This document shows, piece by piece, positions 35,812 through 46,115 of a stretch of 64,000 nucleotides of DNA. Origin of the DNA: Rhipidocladum racemiflorum (Eukaryota > Streptophyta > Magnoliopsida > Poales > Poaceae); the NCBI GenBank assembly GCA_036346355.1, contig CM070577.1:79320509-79384508 (forward strand). The letters are read 5' to 3'. Within the stretch, counting starts at the first letter, position 1. Every line of letters begins with the position of its first letter. Both the position numbers and the translations under genes were made by a program. The notes beneath the pieces are model-generated. The model saw nothing but the letters and a program-made list of their open reading frames with translations, searched no databases and was not told the DNA's origin.

Positions 35812-38036
35812 CTAGAGGCACGGAGGCCTAGCCCAACCCAAAACTCTGCATGGCAAGAATTGGGCTATGCCAGCCTAACACTATTCACCAGGCTATGCTG
35901 GGCTGAGAAAACTGGCATGGCGGGAGGTACAGTGGGGCATGGTAGCCGGTGGCACACCGGCACGGCCGGGCACAGTGCACTGCCATGGCAAGGCATGCCG
36001 TGGGATGCGCCTCACCCGTGTCGCGCTACTGCTGCCGAGGGGTGAGGGCATACCTGCGCCATGCCATGCCCGTTGCCGCCATCGTCGTCATTATCGTGCA
36101 CGACCGCATCCGCTTCCACTCACAAGACGGCCAAGATCGCTATCTCCGCCACTCCGCCTCCTTGGTCGCTCCTCGGCCCAAGACTAGTTCGGCCTCAGAC
36201 CGGACCGCTACCACTCCTCGTTGCTGTCGCGCACGGCCACCTCCCCTCGGCTCACCTCAGCTGCACAGCGCCGCACCGAGTCTCGGCCGCTCCACGCCTC
36301 GAGGGGAAGGAGGTGGGGCAGAGGGGAAGAGGGAAGGGGAGGTGTCGATTGGCGTGGGGCACGGTGGCCATCGGCGGAAGGGGAGGGAGTGCTTGGCACA
36401 GGGGGAGATGACCAGATCTAAGGGGATGCGGTGAGGAGGGAGAGGGAGGGACGCAGGGGTCGGGGAGGGAGAGGGAGGCTCCAGCCACCTCGCCCGCAGG
36501 GGAGGGGAAGAGGGAGGGGGCGGTGTGCCATGATGGGGAGGGGAAGAGGGAGGTGGCATGGACAAGGCGAGCACAGAGAGGAGGAGCGCTGCACGTGGAG
36601 AGGGAGGCGGTAGGGAAGTTGAGGTTGCGGGGAGAGGAGAGGGCGGTGGAGGGGAGAGGAGGAGCGCTGCTCATGGGAGGAAGGCAGCCGGGAAGTTGAG
36701 GGCCCGGGGAGAAGCCGAGCGCGCTGAGGGCGTTGCCGCTCACTCTGTGGGGGATTTGGGGAAAAAGGGGGAAGAAAAGAGGGGGAAATGAAAAAAAATG
36801 AGGGAAAGATGAAAAAAGAAAAAAAAAAGAAGAAAATGGGGAAATGGAAAAAAGAGAGGAAAAGGAAAAAAAGAGAACATGGAAAAGAGATAGAACAAAA
36901 TAAAATTGTGAAACTCAGGTAATTAAATAAAATTATGGCTCGCTCTAGCCCAATCTCTCCGTCACTCTCTCCAGCTCACTCTCAGTCCTCAGTCCTCTCT
37001 CCCTCCGACTCTCTGTCACTCTCTCTAGCTCTCTTTCTGGCTCTCTCACTCTCTTAGTCCCTCTATCTCTCCCACCGATTCTCTATGCTACACTCTCTCC
37101 CTCCGGCTCTCTATGTCACTATCTCTACTCACTTTCACTCTCCTAGTCCCTCTCCCTCCCTCCGACTCTCTGTCACTCTCTCTATCTCACTCTCTCTGGC
37201 TCACTCTCACTCTCTCAGTTCCCCTCTCTCTCTCTCTCTTCGACTCTCTTTCACTCTCTCTAGCTCACTCTCACTCTCTCAGTCTCTCTCTCTCCCTCCG
37301 ACTCTTCGTCACTCTCTCTGGCTCACTCTCACTCTCCCAGTCCCTCTCTCTCCCTCCGACTCTCTGTCACTCTCTCTGGCTCACTCTCACTCTCCCAGTC
37401 CCTCTCTCTCTCCCTCTGACTCTTCGTCACTCTCTCTGGCTCACTCTCACTCTCCCAGTCCCTTTCTCTCCCTCCGACTCTCTGTCACTCTCTAGCTCAC
37501 TCTCACTCTCCCAATCCCTCTCTCTCCTCTGATTCTCCGTCACTCCCTTTGGCTCAGTCTCACTCTCTCAGTCTCTCCCCTTCTGACTTTCTATGCCACT
37601 CTCTCCCCCTCTGACTCTCTATGTCACTCTCTTTGACTCACTCTCCCTCTCACAGTCCGTCTCTCTCTCTCCCTCTGACTCTCTGTCACTCCTTTGTCTT
37701 TCTTAGCACCAAGCTCCCCCGCCTCTGCCATCCTCTTGTCCTCTCTCCGCATCAACCTTATTGACCACCACTGATGCTCCACCCTTTCAATCCAACTCCG
37801 GTGACTCCATCGACCGTTGCTCCTTTCCTCTCATTAGAATAGTGCAAATAGGCCGGGTTTAGGCCGGCACAACATGAAGCAGGCACGAAGCGCAAATGGG
37901 TTGTGCCTAGGCTCGCTGAAGGCGAACCAGGCTGGCACGGCAAGCACAACGGACCATTGCGACCCGGCACGGTTCAGGCACGAAGCACGATAAGCCCGTA
38001 CCAGATCGGCCCGGTCCGACACGATGCCCACCTCTA
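35812..38036. mobile_element. hAT-like element (2.2 kb) splitting the subtilase N-terminal part
   Basis: Ends TAGAGGCACGGAGGCC and, inverted, TAGAGGTGGGCATCG: the TAGAGGTGGGC terminus is common in grass hAT elements. Coding subtilase sequence lies on both sides (35811 and 38037) and reads on in protein order. The expected 8-bp duplication is not clear (AGGCTTGC against AGGAGAGG), so the element is old or the edge is off by a few bases. The interior is GC-rich, purine-rich, then a CT minisatellite; no transposase recognised. Confidence 0.7.
36960..37690 (+). repeat. CT-rich minisatellite, about 58-bp period
   Basis: Repeats of a unit built from CTCTCTCCCTCCGACTCT, CTGTCACTCTCTCTGGCTC and ACTCTCACTCTCCCAGTC, about ten imperfect copies. 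Open Ser/Leu frames through it are artefacts of the repeat. Confidence 0.88.
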
Positions 38037-38425
38037 AGGAGAGGTATGAGCCCATGCCATTGCAAACCTCTAGACGGCAAGGTGCGTGCGTGGCACCATG
38101 CCTGCAGTTGTGTCATTCCAGCTGCCGAGCACGCTCCTGACGACCGTGCTCACCTTGTGCGTCTCGTGGACATCTAATGGGATTCGACTTAAGGATGATT
38201 GTCCCGCCGACTATGACCTTCTTTTTGCACAGCTCTGCCCTCCCAGATGCCGCACTTGCTGCGCCACTTGGAAGGCGGCACCGGCATGCCATCGTCGTGG
38301 AACGATACATGCCTTGGGTTGACCATTGTGTCGATGATAGCGATGACAATGGCCTCGCCCATGTGGCTCGCCACCCCGTCCCACACGCCGCCGCCCCGGT
38401 AGCCCCCCTCAGCCCAATAAGTAGA
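38037..38425 (-). pseudogene. subtilase N-terminal catalytic fragment (Asp and His region)
   Basis: Encodes GGGVWDGVASHMGEAIVIAI, IDTMVNPRHVSFHDDGMP and PPSKWRSKCG, the segment around the catalytic Asp. Then, with a frame change, KKVIVGGTIIL and DVHETHKVSTVVRS, corresponding to the His motif. A stop interrupts the THLAV strand near 38070. The N-terminal propeptide is absent right of 38425. Confidence 0.88.
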
Positions 38426-39900
38426 ATTATGGCGAGCAGTTGGCTCGCGAATTTTAAAATTGTTGCTACGGTCAGGGGGACAGTATTGGATTAGCCACAA
38501 GGTGGATATGAGTTCGATCCCCAATTGATTATTAAAGCCATGGTTGGTTTGGTGGCTGGTCCGGGCAAGTACCAGTTTGGTTTGTGGTTGGTGGAATGGA
38601 TTGATATGTGGCAATTAAGAACAACCCCCTTGAGCAAAGTAGATAACTTAAGTTTCCACTCAACCATAAGTTGGGACCGGTCAGTTCAGTTGAACCGTTC
38701 CAACATAGCTCAGTACATTGTTTGTCTCCTAGAAATACTTACATGATGATACCATTCTCGGAAGGAGAATGGGGAGCAGCATTCCTGGCAGGGGAATGAC
38801 TGATGCGGAGGAACGGGAATGGACATTGGAGCGTCATTCGTCGGCTTTCACAACGGTAGGTACCCACTCAGTATTGGGTCGCGTCTCCCGCCTTGACAAG
38901 TGGGGTCCCAAGAACAGTGGGTCTAAGGACCTATAGGGTAGGAGCTACCATGGGGTTATTCAACAAAAGACTGTGATTATCTCGATCCGTCCACATGCAT
39001 TTAAGTTGCATGTCATCACGTGGCATTACCAGTCGTAGATATCTTGTGGGTAAAGCTAAGCAGCTCCGCAGAGTCTAATAAATGGTATTCGAATACGCCG
39101 TGCTTCCGATTAATGAAGCTAAGTTTGAATTGGGGTGACTCCCGTAACTTAGCTCAAGTAGTTTCTAGAGAATTTTGAGAATGTGGCTTAATTGTGATAA
39201 CTTTGTGAACCCCCCTTACTATTATATATGATTTGTGTTTCAAATGTAAAAATGATATTACAAGTAAAATTGCATCCGCAATACTTGAACCTTATCCCCA
39301 ACCTTTGTTAATCCCTTGCATGTAGTATTCAGTATGTTCCCGTGTGACTTGTTGAGTACGGTTGTGTACTCACCTTTGCTTAACCCAACCCTTTTAGAGA
39401 TCCAAGAAGCTGGAGTTTACCAGGAGTTCATAGATAGCGATTTGGTTTGATTTTAAGGTCTTAGTCTTTTACTCGGGTCTACCTATGCGGTGTTTTGAAC
39501 GTAATCTAATTGAGTCCAACTACGCCTCTTTCTATAAAAACTTGACCGTTAGACCTTATATCTCTACTATTATAAAACAGCAGTTGGTGGCAGTGGTGAG
39601 TTCTACCCACGTCATTAATTGCCCTGCTTAATTGCCCTACTTAATTGCCCTGCTTAATTGCCCTACGCAAAAAACGAAGCGTTGCTTTAATTAGCCAGCT
39701 TTCGCAAGAAACGAAGCGTTAAAGATAGATGTTTGATCTTGTGAAATAATTTTTTTATTTTTTAATCTTTATTTTTCGTTATCAATTTTGTTTTTCGTAG
39801 CAATGCACGGGCATGTAACTAGTTCAATATAGTATTTGGATTCGTCTTTTGTCTAGTAATGAGCGCTTGGTTCCCGATAGCTAATCTTCTTGGGTAGCTG
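38426..39900 (+). mobile_element. gypsy LTR 3' part, truncated on the left
   Basis: Contains the late-LTR motifs seen at 30390 and 30876: CCGCAGAGTCTAATAAATGG (39070-39090) with ATTCGAATACGCCGTG, and TTGAGTACGGTTGTGTACTC (39351-39370). The first LTR half is missing. A Helitron interrupts it at 39561. A tRNA-like B-box GAGTTCGATCCCC (38506-38518) with an A-box-like TGGCGAGCAGTTGG (38434-38447) hints at a SINE fragment at the left edge. Confidence 0.55.
39561..39822 (+). mobile_element. small non-autonomous Helitron (262 bp)
   Basis: Inserted between A (39560) and T (39823) with no target duplication. 5' end TCTCTACTATTATAAAACAG and 3' end GCACGGGCATGTAACTAG, i.e. a 3' CTAG terminus preceded by a GC-rich segment. 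It contains four copies of TTAATTGCCCT/A near 39616-39665 and a repeated GAAACGAAGCGTT/AAAACGAAGCGTT motif. Confidence 0.88.
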
Positions 39901-40577
39901 TTGAGGTATTTAAACGTGCCATCTGAAAAGACAATCCGTTACAGTCTAGCCACCGGCGGCGTTGGCAGGAGGAACGATTTGTACCAGCTCTCAAGGTCAA
40001 AATGGTGGGCTTCGTCGGACAAGCCGGCCGGTCGGCTCACCTCGGACAATGTACATGTGGCGGCCGCGATCAGCTTGCATGCTCACTCTTTTGGAGTAGC
40101 GGCATTGCCATTGGCGGTGCCTGGTGTGGTGAACGAGACGATGAGAGGCACAGAAGAAGAAAGGCAGAGAACAGGGCATGGCTACATGTATCCATGGTGA
40201 AGCTTGAGTTTCTTTCTTGTGTATGACAATTGTATATGTAGCTGCTGGCTGCTGCATTTATGTTAGATTGGACAGCCATGGATGCAGAAATCAGAGTTTC
40301 ATATACGCATATCATTTATACTCCATTTGGAAAGGCATAAATGAACAAGGTTGGATACTCCAAATTAAACTATATATAAATTGTCTGTAGATCTCCCACT
40401 ACTAGTAGTACTGACTAAAATGCAAGGCATTAGAGATTGATGTGGCTATTGATATTACCTATCATATCTGAACATGGTGCAGCAAGTTGATTCTTCAATG
40501 CATATGCATAGTAACCATCAAGATGGTCAAGTAGGTCAGGCTGCAGTTTAAGTGCTTGACATATTTGATGACAGATA
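39901..40577 (+). other. region with unrecognised short ORF
   Basis: GC-richer stretch 39945-40200 with a plus-strand open frame (GGVGRRNDLYQLSRSKWW ... AAISLHAHSFGVAALPLAV ... GHGYMYPW, stop at about 40200). No domain recognised and no splice context established. It could be a captured gene fragment. 40200-40577 shows nothing further. Confidence 0.3.
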
Positions 40578-40731
40578 TTCCATCCGTCTATTTTTATAAA
40601 GCACCCACACATTTAGATGTTCAATCTTTATAATGTTTGACCAACAATTAGTCAATAAAATTAACAGACAAGTTTAATTTCGTATACCGTGCCAAATTAA
40701 ATCACGCCTAATACAGAATTAACGGATGGAG
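40578..40731. mobile_element. Stowaway MITE (Tc1/mariner)
   Basis: TA flanks (40576-40577, 40732-40733); ends TTCCATCCGT and ACGGATGGAG. Internal ATTTTTATAAAGCACCCACA and TTTGACCAACAATTAGTC are typical of grass Stowaway families. Confidence 0.88.
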
Positions 40732-40799
40732 TACTCTGTAAACTAGTTGATCAAGAACATTATACAGGAATTGATTGATAGATACCGCCTCAAACACAA

Positions 40800-41290
40800 T
40801 GATGCGTACAGCAGAACAGCAAGTTACAGAGCCTGCACACTTTTGTGCAGAGTGCAACTGTAAGATGCTTTTGAAGCCAGACTTCAAGAACTTCGCACAT
40901 TCCCACGTAAAAGAAAAGCAGATTCTCCTCGTTTGCTAGATGTTGCTACTAACGCTTGCTGAGTACATCTTTGTACTCACCGTTTATAACTCTTTCTTTG
41001 CTAGATATTGGATTTGGTGGACAAGCAATTGAGCAGAATGTGGATTCTAGAGGAATGCAATAGCTGATGATAGCTTTTGGATAATTAGTATCCATGTATT
41101 AGACCTTATTTTACATGGATCGTATGTATAATTACGGCAAAGAACATATAGCCTGCGTGGCAATGGAAGGTAATAAAGTTTTCATTTCGGTCTCTAATTA
41201 TTGTTTCTGTTGCAACACTCTGAATTGGCGTATTACTAATAAAATGTCAGGTCCGCTCGACGTCTTATTAGCCAATATGCCCAGATCAGT
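40800..41290 (+). repeat. gypsy LTR 3' fragment
   Basis: Carries GCTTGCTGAGTACATCTTTG and TACTCACCG (40956-40984) preceded by TTTGTGCAGAGTGC, the same late-LTR signature as at 30390/30880 and 39070/39351. Boundaries not found. Confidence 0.5.
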
Positions 41291-41411
41291 ATGATTAACT
41301 CAAAATTAATGGCAAAGCTGCAGTCATTATCTGGAGTTAATTATATGGGTCGCCACACATATATGTATATATATATACACACAAACACATATACATATGT
41401 GTGTATACATA

Positions 41412-41416
<5 letters not shown>

Positions 41417-41479
<63 letters not shown>
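41417..41479. repeat. (AT)n microsatellite
   Basis: Uninterrupted TA run of about 60 bp preceded by imperfect ATACATATAT. No coding content. Confidence 0.95.
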
Positions 41480-41480
<1 letters not shown>

Positions 41481-41846
41481 CTAGCCTGGGCATCATGATT
41501 TTATATGCGCAAATTCACGCCAACTTTGGCTATATTTTTCAAAAATTTCAGTTTTAAAATATATACCTATCCATTACAATTCAAATGAAATACATACATT
41601 TTAAAAATATACTCGAATTTAAATATTTGAACGAATTTAGATCACATGCTTTGCTGATTTATATATATAAATCAGCATACCTACAATCAAACCACCATAA
41701 AAAAGAAAACTCTAGTTTAAATTTCAGTGTTTAAACTAATTAAACTCAACATCCTAAAAATTGTAAAAAATTTCGCATGCAAATGCACTGAGAAAATACC
41801 CATTTTAGATCATGATGCTTAGACACCATATTATCCCAGGTAATTG

Positions 41847-41847
<1 letters not shown>
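41480..41847. other. AT-rich spacer
   Basis: Noncoding AT-rich sequence between two TA microsatellites. No gene or element recognised. Confidence 0.5.
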
Positions 41848-41912
<65 letters not shown>

Positions 41913-42299
41913 GGATATATCTAGTGCAAACCACCTTTACCGTGAAAACTCCGTGAAACCCACGTATAAAAGTTTTAAAAAATTCTCAAAAAATTATCAT
42001 ACGTAGGGGAGATGAGGTTCTACAACCCTGTAAAATTTGAAAACCAAACTCAATTGCATTTGAAAGATATAAAAAAGACAAATTCAGTATAAATAGTGAT
42101 TTTCTACAATTTAGCACTATTCATTTTGCAATTTGTCTTTTTCATATCTTTCAAATGCAATTGAGTTTGATCTTCAAATTTCATAGGGTTGTAGAACCTT
42201 ACCTCCTCTACGTATTGTAATTTTTTGAGAATTTTTCAAAACTTTTATACGTGTGTTTCACGAAGTTTTCACGATAAGAAGGGTTTTCACTGGATACGT

Positions 42300-42371
<72 letters not shown>
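41848..42371. mobile_element. Micron-like foldback MITE within a (TA)n microsatellite
   Basis: A 392-bp core (41911-42302) is flanked on both sides by long TA runs (41848-41910, 42303-42371). The core is a near-perfect foldback: left arm about 41930-42105, right arm about 42122-42290 (e.g. GTTTTCACGATAAGAAGGGT pairs with ACCACCTTTACCGTGAAAAC). Size and TA-run context fit Micron elements described in rice, which target TA microsatellites. Confidence 0.78.
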
Positions 42372-42374
<3 letters not shown>

Positions 42375-42444
42375 TAATTCATCATATGTTCACAACACCA
42401 TCAACTTTAGCTCTAAAACCTACCATCAGAAATCATTCATGACC

Positions 42445-43827
42445 CTAGATGGAGTACATAAGTGTTGAGTAATGTGACTCTAAAATCATCTGCTTCTTGC
42501 TCCTGGAGCTGCCACTGTACACCATCTCTGGGAAGGCAACGTTGGCCAAGGCCTGCCTGACAGCCTCCTTCAGAGACTTCAGGCAGGCACCCACATTGCC
42601 CTCCTCGCGGCACAGTATGAAGACATGCCGTGTCCTGCCTCCCACGGAGATCATGTCCGCCCTCAGTGCCCTCAGCCTCAGGGCATGGAATGCTCTGGCG
42701 ATGTCGGCCACGAGTTCCGGCCGGTCGTCGCAGCTGATGGAGGCCCTGATGTACGTGCTCCGGTCGTCGCCGGCGGCGCGGCTTTGCTCGGTGTAGCATT
42801 GGACGGTGACCTCGTTGACCTCCGATGGGACGGGCATTGCTGGTGTGACTTCAGCTGCTTTCCTCCTCAGGTCTTTCACCTGGTTGACCACCCTGGCTAA
42901 CAAGGTGGCCTTGTCCATCTGTTCACATAAAAGATAAGATACTTTCTATCATATTTGGAGATGTCTACTTTCTATCATATTTGGAGATGTCAAAATATAC
43001 ATTAAGCTAGTATCAAGAGGCATCAAAAATTTAAAATGAGATGGTACTAAGAGATACAAGAGTTTAAGGTAATTTGATGGTATATTGTGGTACCTTTCAA
43101 GTATGGTAAAAACTATAAAAAAAACTCTCAAAAGATAAACGTATTAGCAATGCTGCTGCTTGTGGTACAGTACTAGTATTAATTCAGATCAAAACTTTCA
43201 CAGAACGGATGATGTGAAGGAAATCTGTGAGTAAAACTATTACCAACTGTGGATTGAAGGATTGTCTATCAGGCGGCCTCCTTAAAAATTCACTAATTTA
43301 GGTGTTTTGTCAGAGTTGCTATCAAGTGTTATTATAAGAGAAGAGTTGCTGAACCTAAGTAGTTAGTTTGGCTGAAAGAGATACTGATGAATTATTGATT
43401 TCAAGAACTGAACTTGTTTCAGCTGCAACTTCAGTTGCTCTGTCAATTTAACTAGAACTTCATATGTCACTTGGCTATGTATGTTCTATATGAACAAGAG
43501 CTCTGACACGACAAGACTAGGAGATTTCTTGCAGACCTGCCCAGCATCGGGGATCATTCTCCTCAGCGTAGCCAGGTGCGCATTGATCCTCTCCCGCCGC
43601 CGCCTCTCGGACTCGCTGTGGATCTTCAGGGCCCTCTCCTCCGTCGCGCTCCTCCCCGACGACAACGACGGCTCCGGTCCGGTCGGAGGCGGCGCCAAGC
43701 TGGCCTGCCGGGGCAGCAGAACGGTGGTGCCACTGTACACTGAAGGGAGAGCACAGCCAACCTGATGCAGATGCTGCTCTTGCTGCTGCTGCTGCTTCCC
43801 TGCTTGATAAGGCTGGCATGTAGCCAT
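42445..43827 (-). CDS. bHLH transcription factor with C-terminal ACT-like domain (bHLH51-like), 254 aa
   Basis: Two GT-AG exons: 43537-43827 (97 codons, MATCQPYQAG...IPDAGQ) and 42445-42918 (157 codons plus stop, MDKATLLARV...), with a 618-bp intron at the position conserved in plant bHLH genes. A Gln-rich N-terminus (KQQQQQEQ) and Pro/Ser linker precede the bHLH domain, residues about 66-118. The basic region LKIHSESERRRRERIN keeps His70-Glu74-Arg78 of the H-E-R signature, so E-box (G-box type) DNA binding is expected. Residues about 150-225 form an ACT-like dimerisation domain (YIRASISCDDRPELVADI). The sequence is closest in memory to Arabidopsis bHLH51 and grass relatives. An in-frame upstream Met at 43923 precedes a plausible 5' UTR splice acceptor and is less likely. 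No lesions. Confidence 0.92.
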
Positions 43828-44160
43828 CGATCTAAGCCACCATTTCTCCTCAGCCCTCACCAATGGAACCTTAGCACTGCAACAGAAGTAATTAAGCCTC
43901 AACTCCCAGTTCTGATGAAACAAACTGCGAAAGAATCTCCTGAAACTTCAAGAACAAGACCATGAAGACGACGAAACAAATGGATCGATGGATAGTTGCA
44001 GTAACATTCTCCTCACCTACGAGAATTCTGTCGGTGCAAAAGAAGAGCAGAGAGTGTGGTGAGAGGACGTGAGGAGGCTAAGGGCTACTTAAACTAGCGC
44101 AAGAAGAACAGCAACAACTTACGTCCTCATCTCATCTATACCCTGGAGAGGCAAGGGGCC
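43828..44160 (-). promoter_or_regulatory. bHLH gene 5' UTR/proximal promoter
   Basis: Upstream of the ATG a good acceptor TTCTGTTGCAG (minus strand, about 43879-43889) suggests a 5' UTR intron. TTTAAGTAG around 44085-44095 is a weak TATA-like candidate. The start site is not fixed. Confidence 0.35.
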
Positions 44161-44613
44161 TAGCCGCTCCGCGCCACGCTTCCTAGATTCACTGTAGTTT
44201 CTACAGTAAGAAGCTACAGTTTTTTTTAAAAAGCTTTTCTTAATTTTTTTAAAAATTGGAAAAAAAAATTCCTTCCCTCTATTAACATGGGTTACAATAC
44301 TTTTTTTTTTGTTTTCTGTTTTTCCTTTTTTTTAAAAAAAATTTCTCTCTCTGTTAAAATTTATTATTCGCCCATTGCAAGCCGCATCACTAGTTTCTAG
44401 GACGGATGGATCGACATGCTTGAGAGAGTTGGATGATGATCATACGTGCATGTGTTTTATTATTAGCCAACCACCCCCAGTTAGGTCACTCTTTTTCCAC
44501 TAGGGGATGCTTCTTTGGACCGGCATGCATCCATGTTAGTCAATCATCTTGGAACTGTCATGAGTAGGAGGATTAGTCCCTGACAACTGAATTCTGCAAT
44601 ATATATTTCTTCA
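44161..44613. other. upstream intergenic region
   Basis: About 450 bp with poly-A/T stretches around 44220-44340 and no recognised gene or element. Confidence 0.45.
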
Positions 44614-44810
44614 TGTTAAAGTATAGGTGAATTGCATGTCTTTCCTCATCAGCTTAAGCTTTTGGATGAATTGGCTGGTGCATCCAACTCAATATGTGGC
44701 CTGAGGGAGCCTATATGTGAGGGGGAGTGTTGAAGTATAAGTGAATTGCCCGTCTTTTCTCATTAGTTTTTAGATGAATTGACTAGTGCATGCAACTCAA
44801 TTCCTACAAA
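44614..44810 (+). repeat. copia micro-relic: two LTR starts around a polypurine tract
   Basis: Two diverged copies of an LTR start, TGTTAAAGTATAGGTGAATT (44614) and TGTTGAAGTATAAGTGAATT (44729), each followed by TTTTGGATGAATTG/TTTTAGATGAATTG and GTGCAT. The second copy is preceded by TGAGGGGGAG, a perfect copia-type polypurine tract. The interior of the element is gone. Confidence 0.65.
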
Positions 44811-45529
44811 TTTGCGTACCAGCCACCGTTAAAGGAGCAAGGGGATGGCCGTCTACACCGACCGTGTGCGTCGAGATCCACACGTTCAGCAACACGAGGT
44901 TTCGCAAGCAGGATCTATACCTACTCCGTAGCTGAAAAGTTAACATCTACATGTACCTAGATAAGACTGTGATGAGTAGGATTACATGGCCATCAAGGCA
45001 CGCAATTAGATGGCTCGGCTAGTACTTAAATGGCCTGTTGTTCCTGGGAGGATGACACAGAGGGATGACGAGATGGGCAACAGACATAAATGGGTTTGAA
45101 CAGTCCAACAGTGGGATCCAACAGTGACAGGAATAAGGCTTGGTGTCTAGCTGCAGCCGCCCTTCCCTTTCACATCGGCTTTGCGGCTTCACGCAGGCAG
45201 GGCCCCCCTTTGACCGTTCGGCCATGGCAGCAGGTTCTTCTACGGTTTCTGCGCACGAGGTTCACCACCATATTTCGCCCCCAACTGGTTTCTTTATTCA
45301 TAAAATAGGAGAACAGTCACTGACGTGTGGGACCTCCAAGAACCGTGCACGTCCGTAGCTACCAAATCTAGTTTTTTTTTTTCATTCAGTTTATAGAAAG
45401 AGAATACTCTCATACTCCTCTGTGTATAAACCCGAGGGTTCCAGCGCTCTCGGCGTTTTGGCTGGCGTGTTCGTTTCGGAATTAGCCACATCACCCACTC
45501 TGAAAAATTTGCCGCGCTTGCTATACCGC
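44811..45529. other. intergenic, no recognised gene
   Basis: Short open frames on both strands (for example 45019-45308) lack any recognisable domain. Nothing supported. Confidence 0.45.
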
Positions 45530-45620
45530 TGAGCGCGCGTGGCGCAGCGGTAGCTCGCCTCTTTCCCAGCCCACCGGTCGAGGGCTTGAATCCCACCCAC
45601 ACTCGTGTCAGCGCGGCAGC
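45530..45620 (+). repeat. tRNA-derived SINE-like fragment
   Basis: A-box-like GTGGCGCAGCGGTAGC (45539-45554) and B-box-like GGCTTGAATCC (45583-45593) at tRNA-like spacing, but no foldable acceptor or anticodon arms. Consistent with the RNA polymerase III promoter of a SINE. Confidence 0.5.
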
Positions 45621-46115
45621 GCATTTTTTTGCCCTGTTGACATGTGTCGCGGACACGCGGAAGTCGTGCATGGCGCGCGTTTTTTTGCGAAAAAATGACT
45701 CACGTTCTCCAGAATTACGTATTGGTCCTTTTTTATGGAAAGAGCCTTGGCAATTCTCAAAATTGTTTTTTGCTTGCATTTTTTAAAAGATACCTAAAAC
45801 TTTATGAAATTATATATTAGTCCACGTTTAGCTAGTCAAGTCTTGAAACCTCTAAGTTTTTTTTTTTTTTTTTTGCGCAGAAACATATTAGTCTTCTTTT
45901 TTTTCATCGGACGCTCGAAGCTTCCGAAATTTTTTTATAGTGCATGTTTCTTCCCAAAAAACTGCACGAAAATTTCAAAAATCGCATATTAGTTTATTTT
46001 TACACAAAGAGTCCCCAAAACTTCACTCAATTTTTACTACTGGTCGTGCAACGGCTGTTGTGGCGTGCGTCGCACCCCCGGATCTCGTTCCTCTTACACC
46101 ATGTACGTTTGGTAG
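45621..46115. repeat. degenerate AT-rich repeats
   Basis: Recurrent ATATTAGT and CTTC/AAAACTT blocks every 70-100 bp between 45715 and 46035, with long T runs (45858-45880). No gene. Confidence 0.4.

Larger units (their letters stand above)
8267..38425 (-). pseudogene. subtilisin-like serine protease (subtilase, S8/SBT) pseudogene dispersed over 30 kb
   Basis: Seven minus-strand pieces of one plant subtilase occur in protein order from right to left. 38037-38425: catalytic Asp region (SHMGEAIVIAIIDT, HVSFHDDGMP) and the His motif, reading DVHETH instead of DGHGTH. 35600-35811: MDDRIANDTDVISLSLGD, then after a deletion VKLGDDQTFIGES. 35160-35400: PA-domain end and SSRSPSMIKP. 16003-16047 with 16416-16440: catalytic Ser motif, reading VTWMSAPHLS instead of GTSMSAPHLS. 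15345-15405: ATLIKSEHPDWS. 15086-15175: FFSIGTGHVNPTKA. 8267-8675: INPGLVYDID and the Fn3-like C-terminus ending at a stop at 8267. The catalytic Ser is Trp, there are internal deletions, stops and several frameshifts, and at least six transposons interrupt it. The signal peptide and most of the propeptide are missing. Confidence 0.88.

Noticed and set aside
37085..37532. Ser/Leu-rich ORFs of about 137 codons
   Set aside because: Frames through a CT minisatellite stay open by composition only.
41291..42468. Tyr-Ile repeat peptides
   Set aside because: Translation of TA microsatellites.
43828..43923. bHLH protein starting at the upstream Met (43923)
   Set aside because: A good splice acceptor lies between it and the next Met, and the downstream MATCQPYQ start looks like the usual start in this family.
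45539..45600. Functional tRNA gene
   Set aside because: A- and B-box-like sequences are present but no acceptor stem or anticodon loop can be built; more likely a SINE relic.
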